DNA of 14,798 bases from DALYLB01 sp046154695 (GTDB lineage: Bacteria; Acidobacteriota; Blastocatellia; RBC074), in NCBI GenBank assembly GCA_046154695.1, contig JBJXFI010000317.1:1-14798 (forward strand), given 5' to 3'. A program made the position numbers and the translations under genes. Below the pieces are notes generated by a model, which was given only the letters and a program-made list of their open reading frames with translations, was not told the DNA's origin and searched no databases. This document shows, piece after piece, positions 1 to 7,614 of this stretch. Position 1 is the stretch's first letter, and every line of letters starts with the position of its first letter.

Positions 1-341
<341 letters not shown>

Positions 342-416
342 GATTTGCTCAGGGCAAGTATTGGCAAGTCGCGTAGCTAACGAGCGAAGCTCGGTTGCCT
401 ATTCAGTTTTTAAGTT

Positions 417-538
<122 letters not shown>

Positions 539-544
539 TTTCGT

Positions 545-584
545 AAAAGGCCGTTTCAGTCGCAAAGACTGGAACGGCCTTTTT
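545..584 (+). terminator. Rho-independent terminator of the rRNA operon
   Basis: A long stem (about 17 bp with one G-U pair) joins 545-561 to 567-583 around the five-base loop GCAAA. The 3' arm ends in a T run at 580-584. It lies 10 nt after 5S rRNA and is the obvious end of the ribosomal transcript. Confidence 0.93.
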
Positions 585-657
585 GATTTTGGGGGGCATC
601 TGCAATAATCGGCGCAGGGAGTCGTTCATTGATCGCATGCACAGGGGGGAGAGCGAG

Positions 658-2184
658 ATGAGGGAGAGAAGCCGGTCGAGGGGGAGAGAGAAGGGGGCGC
701 TGGGCCGGGGGCTGGCCGCGGTGCTGCTGCTGTTTCTGCCGATGGTTGTATGGGGACAGGCGGCCCGCGCGAAGCCGGCGCCGAAGGCGGCCGATGCCCA
801 GAGCCGGGAGCCGGGAAAACAGGCGGAGGCGCTTTTCGAGGCGGGGCAGAATGCGCATGCGAAGGGCGAGTTGGAGCGGGCCATCGGGCATTACACAGAG
901 GCTCTCGAGCGGGATCCGTCGTTGTGGCAGGCGGGCTTTCAACTCAGCGCGGCGCAGTTTTCCTTGAAGAGGTTTTCCGGGGCGCGAAGCGCGATCGTCC
1001 GGGTGCTCGAACAGTTGGGGGAATTCGCGGATTCGCCCGCCTCGCGGGAGGTGAAGGCGCGGGCGGAGGTCCTGCGGGGAGAGATCGAACTGGCGGAGTC
1101 GCGGCGCGCGGAAGCGGAGGCCGCCTTTCGCCGCGCGCTCGCGCTTAGCCCGAAGGCGGCGCACGCGCATGCGGGGCTGGCCGAGATTCTGCTCGAAGCG
1201 GGGAAGACGGAAGAGGCGGTCACCGAGGCAAAGGCCGCCCTGGAGAACGGGGATGATCGTCTGTCGACCCTGACGCTGTTGGGAGAAGCGCTCGCGCTGG
1301 CAAAGCGTTTCGAGGAGGCGCTGCCGATCCTGACGGAGGTGATCCGCCGCGAGCCGCAAAACGGAATCGCCCATCGCTATCGAGGCGAGATTTTCCTCGC
1401 GGGCAATCGCCTGGAGGAGGCGATCGCGGATATGCGCGAGGCGGAAAGGCTCGATCCCCGGCCGGAAGTGCGGCAGCGGCTGGCGGACGTTTATGTGCGC
1501 GCGAAAAAATATGACGAAGCGATGTCGATCTACCGGCAGATCGTGAAGGAACAGCCGGCGAATACGCAGGCCCAGACCGCCCTGGCGGCGCTGGCGCTCG
1601 AATCGGGGCAGGCGGGCGATGCCGTCGCGCAACTGGAGACCCTGCTCGCCACCGAGCCCAATCGGGCCGATATCCGCGCCAAACTGGCGGAACTGCTTCT
1701 CTCCTCCGCGCCGGAGAAGGCGCTCGAACACTATGCCGCCGCCGCAAAACTCGAGCCGAATCAACCGCAATATCTCATCGGCCTCGGCTCCGCGCTCGTC
1801 AAGCTGCGCCGGTTTCAGGAAGCGATCCCGGCCTTGCGCCAGGCGCTCGCGAAGAGCCCGAAGGACGACCTCGCCTGGTTCGCCCATACCAATCTGGCCA
1901 CCGCCCTCTTCGAACTCGACGATTTCCAGAATGCGGCCCGGGAATTCCTCTGGATTCTCGATCATCAGCAGCCCGGCGGCGATCGCAAGCGCGCCGCCAT
2001 CACGCTCTATTTTCTGGGAATCTGCTTCGATAAGCTCGGCGATTACGAACAGGCGCTCAAGGCCTATAATCAGTTCACGGCGATCGCAACCGCCGACAAT
2101 CAACTCGAAATCGAAAAAGTGAAATTGCGCATGCCCTCGCTGCAGCGGCAGATCAGGGAAGGCAAAGGCAAAAAAAAGAAATAG
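658..2184 (+). CDS. Exported TPR-repeat protein
   Basis: This encodes 508 residues. After a basic N-terminus, a hydrophobic stretch (about 18-32) ends near WGQA, which looks like a signal peptide, so the protein is probably periplasmic or outer-membrane associated. From about residue 52 to 495 it is built almost entirely of tetratricopeptide repeats, with typical helix patterns such as GELERAIGHYTEALERDP and KYDEAMSIYRQIVKEQP, and it ends in a lysine-rich tail (GKGKKKK). TPR arrays bind other proteins; no catalytic domain is visible, so the partner is unknown. The start at 658 is chosen because GGGGGGA lies 7 nt upstream. An ATG at 637 and a TTG at 583 are in frame but lack a well-placed ribosome site, and the TTG is inside the rRNA terminator. 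The next gene follows on the same strand and may be co-transcribed. Confidence 0.92.
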   Translation: MRERSRSRGREKGALGRGLAAVLLLFLPMVVWGQAARAKPAPKAADAQSREPGKQAEALFEAGQNAHAKGELERAIGHYTEALERDPSLWQAGFQLSAAQFSLKRFSGARSAIVRVLEQLGEFADSPASREVKARAEVLRGEIELAESRRAEAEAAFRRALALSPKAAHAHAGLAEILLEAGKTEEAVTEAKAALENGDDRLSTLTLLGEALALAKRFEEALPILTEVIRREPQNGIAHRYRGEIFLAGNRLEEAIADMREAERLDPRPEVRQRLADVYVRAKKYDEAMSIYRQIVKEQPANTQAQTALAALALESGQAGDAVAQLETLLATEPNRADIRAKLAELLLSSAPEKALEHYAAAAKLEPNQPQYLIGLGSALVKLRRFQEAIPALRQALAKSPKDDLAWFAHTNLATALFELDDFQNAAREFLWILDHQQPGGDRKRAAITLYFLGICFDKLGDYEQALKAYNQFTAIATADNQLEIEKVKLRMPSLQRQIREGKGKKKK

Positions 2185-2230
2185 TCGGTTGTCGGTTCAA
2201 TTGATATTCGATCGCCCGATGCCGGCAACC
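2185..2230 (+). repeat. Dispersed repeat, copy 1 (39-bp core plus one heptamer arm)
   Basis: The core at 2185-2223 matches the minus strand of 7677-7715 at 33 of 39 positions. The last 13 bases of the core (ATCGCCCGATGCC) are identical in both copies. Left-arm heptamers (CGGTTGT-like) and the right-arm GGCAACC can pair to form a hairpin (GGTTGTCGG with CCGGCAACC). The element begins right after the TPR stop codon and ends just before the ribosome site of the next gene, so it makes up essentially the whole intercistronic gap. Confidence 0.8.
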
Positions 2231-2241
2231 ATGAGGTTTGT

Positions 2242-2754
2242 ATGATGAGACGATTCCCCCAAGGTTGGATTTTCTCGGCGGCCTGTCTGGTCATTCTCGC
2301 ATCGGTCCCGCATTCGGCGCATGGCCAGAAACGGGATCATCTGACTGACATGGAGGCCGATCTCGTTCGGGAGAACCAACAGATCGACGAGCGAATTCAG
2401 ATCTTCATCAAGGCGGCGGACCGCCGGATCCTGGTGCTGACCACGGCCAACCCGGTCCAGAAGAAGAAAGAGGAGGAGGTCTGGGGGCCGCTTCCGGCCG
2501 GGACGAAACTCGAACTCCTCATCGATTACAAGCGCATTCTCGAAGAGGCGGAAGAGAAGCTCGACGACGCCCTTCAGCGCAATGAGCGCAGGGATCTGCT
2601 GACAAAGTCGCTCAGCAAATTCAAGGAGGCGGCGATCCGGCAGATCGCGCAATTACGGTCCCTCGAGCCCCAACTGACGGAGAAGCGCGAGCAGCGCGCG
2701 CTTGCGGAGGCGATCGCGGAGGCCGAACTCGTCACGAGAGCCTCCTCGCAATAG
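2242..2754 (+). CDS. Exported coiled-coil protein of unknown function
   Basis: This encodes 170 residues. The N-terminus (MMRRFPQGWIFSAACLVILA) is a typical signal peptide, with likely cleavage after SAHG near residue 28. The mature part is charged, helical and rich in Glu, Lys, Arg and Gln, suggesting a coiled coil. No enzymatic motif or cysteine pair is visible in it. GAGG at 2233-2236 lies 5 nt before the first ATG (2242) and 8 nt before a second ATG (2245), so either could initiate. It starts 57 bp after the TPR gene on the same strand, so the two may form an operon and act together in the envelope. I do not recognise a named family, and no function is assigned. Confidence 0.85.
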   Translation: MMRRFPQGWIFSAACLVILASVPHSAHGQKRDHLTDMEADLVRENQQIDERIQIFIKAADRRILVLTTANPVQKKKEEEVWGPLPAGTKLELLIDYKRILEEAEEKLDDALQRNERRDLLTKSLSKFKEAAIRQIAQLRSLEPQLTEKREQRALAEAIAEAELVTRASSQ

Positions 2755-2766
2755 CAAGAGATGCTC

Positions 2767-2837
2767 ACGCGAAGACGCGAAGGCGCGAAAGGGAGGGCAA
2801 CCCCGGGTATCCGTTCTCTCCTTTTCCCTTCTTCGCG
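2767..2837. repeat. Imperfect inverted repeat with 8-bp tandem units
   Basis: Three consecutive octamers (ACGCGAAG, ACGCGAAG, GCGCGAAA) occupy 2767-2790. The segment 2776-2797 is inverted at 2816-2837 with 17 of 22 positions matching, leaving an 18-nt centre. The element lies in the gap between the plus-strand coiled-coil gene and the minus-strand BON gene. From memory, CACGCGAAGACGCGAAGG-like strings recur between genes in many bacterial genomes; I could not verify that here. Confidence 0.6.
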
Positions 2838-2864
2838 GGAGATCCTCCCGCAGGGCCGTGGCAG

Positions 2865-2903
2865 AAAAAAAACCGCGCCGTCTGACGCGATAGACGGCGC
2901 GGT
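2865..2903 (-). terminator. Rho-independent terminator after the BON gene
   Basis: A perfect 12-bp GC-rich stem pairs 2872-2883 with 2892-2903 around an 8-nt loop. Read on the minus strand it is followed by eight T residues (A run at 2865-2872). It lies about 42 nt beyond the stop codon of the BON-domain gene and should end that transcript. There is no T run on the plus strand, so termination of the 2242-2754 transcript here would be weaker. Confidence 0.88.
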
Positions 2904-2944
2904 CTGCAAGCGGGGTGAAAATTCGGATCCGTAGCTTAGCCGTT

Positions 2945-3382
2945 CTAATTCTCCGTCTTCTCACCCTTCTTCGCAGGTCGGGGGATGGCGGGGGCCGAGA
3001 TATTGTTGGTGACGCTTCTGGCCCCGCAGCTCTTGGCGATCCGCGTCGCGGCTCCCTTGCTGCCGGCGTTGGCCGCCTTTCCCGTCAATGTCACGACACC
3101 CGCCTCCACGGCGGTGTTGAAGCCCTGGGCCTTGAGTTTTTCCGATGACGCGAACTTGCCGTTGATGCATTTCTGAATGTCGCTGTCACTCATTGCCTCG
3201 GGCAGCTTCTTCTCCCTCTTCTCCTTTTTTTCCGTCTTCTCGGCCTTCTCGGCCTTCTCGCCGGTTGCAGGCTGTTTGCTCAGGATCTCCCCTTCCCGAG
3301 GTTGCGTCGGCTGCGGCGATTGGGCGAGACCGAAACTCGTCATCAGCAGAACCAGGCAGAAGATTGCGGCGATATTTTTCAT
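2945..3382 (-). CDS. Exported BON-domain protein
   Basis: This encodes 145 residues. A signal peptide (MKNIAAIFCLVLLMTSFGLA) is followed by a Pro/Gln stretch, a repetitive Lys/Glu linker (about 43-60, EKAEKAEKTEKKEK) and a single BON domain (about 65-130). The BON domain is recognised by the SDSDIQKCI start and the core GVVTLTGKA at 95-103. BON domains occur in periplasmic stress and membrane-associated proteins such as OsmY and are thought to bind lipids or membranes. Cys72 and Cys119 could form a disulfide. The ATG at 3382 is chosen because AAGGAG (3389-3394) lies 6 nt upstream; an in-frame ATG at 3397 overlaps that site and would add five residues. The gene has its own terminator at 2865-2903 and an unusual leader at 3391-3498. 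Confidence 0.88.
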   Translation of the reverse strand: MKNIAAIFCLVLLMTSFGLAQSPQPTQPREGEILSKQPATGEKAEKAEKTEKKEKREKKLPEAMSDSDIQKCINGKFASSEKLKAQGFNTAVEAGVVTLTGKAANAGSKGAATRIAKSCGARSVTNNISAPAIPRPAKKGEKTEN

Positions 3383-3390
3383 GAGCTTCT

Positions 3391-3428
3391 CCTTCATTGA
3401 CCTTCATTGACCTTCATTGACCTTCATT
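3391..3428 (-). repeat. Tandem 10-bp repeat in the BON gene leader
   Basis: On the minus strand the decamer ATGAAGGTCA is repeated three times (3399-3428), and a partial fourth unit (3391-3398) merges into the AAGGAG ribosome site of the BON gene. Every unit carries an ATG and an AAGG. The ATGs at 3427 and 3417 each open a seven-codon frame (MKVNEGQ) closed by TGA. The ATG at 3407 runs out of frame into the gene. The ATG at 3397 is in frame with the gene. Confidence 0.85.
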
Positions 3429-3435
3429 TTGTCCA

Positions 3436-3498
3436 AGGGGATGCCTCCATTGCGCGCGCATACCCCAATCACATGCGCGATCATGAAGAGCATCCCCT
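3436..3498 (-). other. Nested dyad upstream of the BON gene
   Basis: The outer arms AGGGGATGC (3436-3444) and GCATCCCCT (3490-3498) are a perfect 9-bp inverted repeat. Inside it, CGCGCAT (3455-3461) pairs with ATGCGCG (3473-3479) around 11 nt. The two stems are separated by exactly 10 nt on each side, giving a symmetric two-stem structure. It could fold in the BON mRNA leader or be a protein-binding site. The rest of the gap to the next gene (3499-3638) shows only a small CAAGAA/TTCTTG hairpin and no clear promoter. Confidence 0.5.
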
Positions 3499-3638
3499 CG
3501 CGACCTGTTTCCCAAGAATGTCCTTTCTTGTTGTTTCGTCTATGTAAGACGCGGGATGCGCGGATTGATTCCACCTGTCGCGGAGAAAAATTCCGAAAAG
3601 GCGAATGGCGGGGGAGCCGGGGGAGCCGAGGGAGGGGA

Positions 3639-4673
3639 TCAGAGGTGGTCGATAATGACGTTGGTGATGGCGGTGGTTTTGGCGGAGCCGCCGAGGTCGG
3701 GGGTCAGGGTGCGGCCCTGTTTGAGGACGGTGCTGACGGCGTCGCGGATGCGCTGTCCGGCTTCGATTTCGCCCAGGTGGTCGAGCATCATCGCGCCGGA
3801 GAGGATCAGCGCGATGGGGTTGACCCGGTTCTGCCCGGCCAGATCGAGGGCGGCGCCGTGGGCCGCCTCGAAGATCGCCACGCCCGCGCCGAAATTGGCG
3901 CCGGGCGCGAGCCCGAAGCTTCCCACCAGCCCCGCGCAGAGATCCGAAACGATATCGCCATATTGATTGGGCATCAGCAGCACGTCCCAGGCCTCCGGCC
4001 GGCAGGCCAGTTGATAGACGCACGAATCGATCATCGCGTCATCACATTTGATCCCGGGAAATTCCGCCGCGACCTCGCGCGCCGATCGAAGGAAGAGGCC
4101 GTCGGTCAACTGCAGCACGTTGGCCTTGTGGATGACGCTGACGCGTTTGCGCCAATGGCGGTGGGCGTATTCGAAGGCGAAACGGGCCGCCCGGACGGAG
4201 GCCCGCCGCGTGGTGATCTTGATGGCTTCGGCGGCGTCTTCGCCGACGTTGTGTTCATAGCCGCTGTAAATGTCTTCGGTAATTTCGCGGATCACGACGA
4301 CGTTCAGGCTCCTTGCGTGCGCTTGCACTCCCTCGAAGGACCGAACGGGGCGAACGTTGACGTAGGTTCCCAGCTCCAGTCGCAGGGCGGTGTTGACGTT
4401 CGAGTAGACCCGCTGCGAGTGATCGTCGTGCAAGGCGACGACCTTGCTTCCCATCTTTTCGATGATGACGGGGCTCTTGAGGACGACGCCGGTGGCATTG
4501 ATCTTGTCGAGAGTCGCGGCGGGGAGAGGGGCGCCGTGCTCCTTTTCCGCCTCGGCGCCGATGAGCGCGAAATCCCATTCGCATTTGACGCCCGTCGCCT
4601 CGATGACCCGCATGGTTGCGTCACTGATCTCCGGCCCCACGCCGTCTCCGCGAATGACAGTGATTTTGTGCAT
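3639..4673 (-). CDS. Isocitrate/isopropylmalate dehydrogenase family enzyme, probably NAD-dependent isocitrate dehydrogenase
   Basis: This encodes 344 residues, full length for the short isocitrate/isopropylmalate dehydrogenases, which oxidatively decarboxylate (2R,3S)-isocitrate or relatives with NAD(P). Visible motifs are IRGDGVGPE (7-15), the substrate loop NVNTALR ending at Arg98, Arg108 and Arg129, Tyr136 in REITEDIYSG, Lys183 in IHKANVL, and Asp216, Asp240 and Asp244 (metal and catalytic). HGAALDLAG (272-280) has Asp-Leu where E. coli NADP-IDH has Lys344-Tyr345, a pattern that favours NAD. The overall text resembles NAD-IDH (IDH3 type) more than isopropylmalate dehydrogenase. Oddities are about 13 extra residues between LKSP (65-68) and the substrate loop, and Asn92 at the usual substrate-binding Ser (E. 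coli Ser113). No clear ribosome site precedes the ATG. A TATAAG at 4706-4711 (minus strand) could be a -10 but lacks a -35. Confidence 0.88.
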   Translation of the reverse strand: MHKITVIRGDGVGPEISDATMRVIEATGVKCEWDFALIGAEAEKEHGAPLPAATLDKINATGVVLKSPVIIEKMGSKVVALHDDHSQRVYSNVNTALRLELGTYVNVRPVRSFEGVQAHARSLNVVVIREITEDIYSGYEHNVGEDAAEAIKITTRRASVRAARFAFEYAHRHWRKRVSVIHKANVLQLTDGLFLRSAREVAAEFPGIKCDDAMIDSCVYQLACRPEAWDVLLMPNQYGDIVSDLCAGLVGSFGLAPGANFGAGVAIFEAAHGAALDLAGQNRVNPIALILSGAMMLDHLGEIEAGQRIRDAVSTVLKQGRTLTPDLGGSAKTTAITNVIIDHL

Positions 4674-4748
4674 GGTCGGGTGTCTGATTTCCGGGACGAA
4701 TGGGACTTATAGCCGCTTGCATATGCCTGCGCCCCGGCTGCGCGATTC

Positions 4749-4854
4749 AGAAGAGGATAACGGAACAGGCGGAAATAACGGAATCGACGAAACCAGACAA
4801 TCCAGGGTCCGTTTGTTCCGTTATTTCCGTCTGTTTCGTTTTCCCTCCTCTTCT
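4749..4854. repeat. Long imperfect inverted repeat with AACGGAA-like units
   Basis: The segment 4761-4783 is inverted at 4816-4838 with 21 of 23 positions matching, including a perfect 14-bp core (4770-4783 with 4816-4829). The outermost 9 bp (AGAAGAGGA at 4749-4757, TCCTCTTCT at 4846-4854) also pair. The centre is about 32 nt. The arms contain degenerate repeats of AACGGAAN spaced 8-10 nt. It lies between the SGNH hydrolase and isocitrate dehydrogenase genes and could end or stabilise the mRNA arriving from the SGNH gene. Confidence 0.78.
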
Positions 4855-4924
4855 CGATGGCGAGTCGGGTCGCACGCAAGTGAAAACCGCTGTATGGGCC
4901 CCATTCGTCCCGATTTATTCGCTC

Positions 4925-5683
<759 letters not shown>

Positions 5684-5736
5684 ACGAGTCTCCTGATCAA
5701 TGGAAGGCCTGGCGGTGAGGATGGGGCGCCGGGCGT

Positions 5737-7599
5737 TTATGCGCCTTTCGCGGGCGCCGAATCATTCGGACGAGAGAGCCAGACGGCGTATTCGTGCCCG
5801 TGCGCGCCCGCGGAGCCGAACGGCACGAAGCGAAGTGCGATGGGATCGCCGGATTTCGCCTTTTCCGTCTCTCGCAGAAGAATGCCCTCGGTCTCATAGA
5901 CCGGCAGGCCGTCGGGGTCGCGATACGTTGCGCTGGTCGTCAGCCTGGGCGCCGGCGACGCGGGCGCGGCGGCGGTCATGGGGCCGAGCCCGGGATTGTA
6001 GAGCTGATCGACCGCCAGGATTTGGGGGCCTCTTGCAAGGGCGATCTTTCCCGCGTCGCTTCCCTCGCCATTGAGGATGCGGACGGGAAGCGCGAAATCG
6101 AGCGTGACGATCTGCGACTTGCTCCATGTCTGCCGAAGCGTCCAGTATTTGCCGGGGTCGGCCTTGATGCCCTGGAGCGAGGACCAGGCCGGAACGCGGA
6201 CGCGCAGCGCGAACTTCATCGGTTTCGGGACGGTGACGGTGAGCGTTACCCGCCCGTCGAGCGGATAGGCGGTCTCCTGTTTGACGGCGACCGTCTCTCC
6301 ATTGATTCGCAGCATCGCGGCGCCCGGCGCGAAGAGATTGACGACGATCCCATCCTCGCTGGTCATATACGCCATGGCGGGCAGCATCGCCCATCCCCGG
6401 GGTCCGCTCGATGTGCAGCAATTCTGTTCGGTGCTGTAGGGCTTCTTTCCGTCGAGGGCCGTAAAGTAAGACCAGGCAGCGCCGTCGGGGCGCTGCGCAG
6501 CGGCCAGATGATTGTAGATCGTCTTCTCGAGCTCGTCCGCATAGCGGGCTTCCCCCGTCAGGCGCAGCAATTGCTGCGTGAGCTCGATCCAGGCGACGGT
6601 GACGCATGTCTCGGCGATATCCGATTTCGACCCGCTCGGAAACAGCCTCTCCTCCACCCAGTACTCGCGGCTGCTGCCGCTGCCGGTGATCAACAGATGA
6701 TTCGCCCGGATGTCGCTCCATGCGTTTCCGGCCGGGAGCAGGTACTTCGCGTCTCCTGTCGCCCGATAAAGTTCGCAGAGGCCGACCAGGCACGAGAGCA
6801 TCTCGTAGGCCTTTGCGTTGGCGGTCTTCCTGACCGCCCGCTGGCTGGTCAGCGCGCTGATCAGTTTGGGCCCATTCTCCTCTTCCCATTGTTCGGCGAT
6901 GAGCCGCGCGAAATCGAGATACTTCTCCTCATTCGTCGCGCGGTGAAGCAGAACCATCGGCTCCAGCACGCTCCCCGAGGCCATGCCGGCGTGCGTGCTC
7001 CGCTCGTTCAGGCTCATCCGGCCCCCGCGGCCGAAAGTCTTCAGCAGCAGGTCGCCGACTTTTCGGGCGGCCTCCAGAGACGCGGCATCTCCGGTGTGGG
7101 TGGAATGCGCGATCAGACCGATCATGTCGTATTTATGCACCCAGACATCCCACATCTCGCCCTTTTCCATGCCCCAATGGGCACTGTCGGCATAGGTTCC
7201 GAGATACCCGTCTTCCTGCTGGGTGGCGATAAGCGCGGCGGCTACGCGATCGAGCTTGGCCCGCAACTCGGGGTCTTTGGCGTAGGCCCACGCGAGCGTC
7301 GCGGCGTGAAGCCATTTCCCGACATGTTCGCCGACCCACGCCTGTTTTCCAGGACGATTGCGAAACCCGCCGAGCAACTCCTCCTCGTTCCTGCCGAGAA
7401 GGCTCGCGCGCTCGTTCTTTCGGCAGCGCTCGCCGAGAATCCCCTGAAGCCGAACCGATCCCGGATCGACCAGCGAAAACTTATCCGCAATCGGTTGAGC
7501 GCCGCTCTGCGCCATGCGCCCCGCCAGCGGCAGCGCGACGGGAATCGCCGTGGCTGCCAGACCGAGCAATACAGAACGACGGGGAATCAATTCACCCAT
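5737..7599 (-). CDS. GH127-type glycoside hydrolase (beta-L-arabinofuranosidase family), Tat-type signal
   Basis: This encodes 620 residues. The N-terminus has a twin arginine followed by a hydrophobic run (PRRSVLLGLAATAIPVALP), resembling a Tat signal. The body is the DUF1680/GH127 (alpha/alpha)6-barrel enzyme, with segments such as WVGEHVGKWLHAATLAWAY (88-106) and QQEDGYLGTY (127-136). Family 127 retaining arabinofuranosidases use a zinc-bound cysteine nucleophile. The known ligands (Glu338, Cys340, Cys417, Cys418 of HypBA1) correspond to Glu330, Cys332, Cys394 and Cys395 here. Glu316 or Glu317 is a candidate acid/base. The residues after the Cys pair are TSSGPRG rather than the PPN I remember for HypBA1. 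AGGAG (7606-7610) lies 6 nt before the ATG. It is followed by the SGNH gene 53 bp away. Arabinofuranosidase is the best guess; the related family GH146 is the main alternative. Confidence 0.88.
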   Translation of the reverse strand: MGELIPRRSVLLGLAATAIPVALPLAGRMAQSGAQPIADKFSLVDPGSVRLQGILGERCRKNERASLLGRNEEELLGGFRNRPGKQAWVGEHVGKWLHAATLAWAYAKDPELRAKLDRVAAALIATQQEDGYLGTYADSAHWGMEKGEMWDVWVHKYDMIGLIAHSTHTGDAASLEAARKVGDLLLKTFGRGGRMSLNERSTHAGMASGSVLEPMVLLHRATNEEKYLDFARLIAEQWEEENGPKLISALTSQRAVRKTANAKAYEMLSCLVGLCELYRATGDAKYLLPAGNAWSDIRANHLLITGSGSSREYWVEERLFPSGSKSDIAETCVTVAWIELTQQLLRLTGEARYADELEKTIYNHLAAAQRPDGAAWSYFTALDGKKPYSTEQNCCTSSGPRGWAMLPAMAYMTSEDGIVVNLFAPGAAMLRINGETVAVKQETAYPLDGRVTLTVTVPKPMKFALRVRVPAWSSLQGIKADPGKYWTLRQTWSKSQIVTLDFALPVRILNGEGSDAGKIALARGPQILAVDQLYNPGLGPMTAAAPASPAPRLTTSATYRDPDGLPVYETEGILLRETEKAKSGDPIALRFVPFGSAGAHGHEYAVWLSRPNDSAPAKGA

Positions 7600-7614
7600 T
7601 CAAATCTCCTGGGG

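Noticed and set aside
556..2103. A 515-codon open frame on the minus strand, antisense to the TPR gene
   Set aside because: It is an antisense shadow produced by GC-rich codon bias. The plus-strand frame has the TPR pattern, a signal peptide and a good ribosome site.
3417..4712. A 431-codon plus-strand frame over the isocitrate dehydrogenase gene
   Set aside because: The minus strand encodes a full-length dehydrogenase with all catalytic motifs. The plus-strand translation has no recognisable family.
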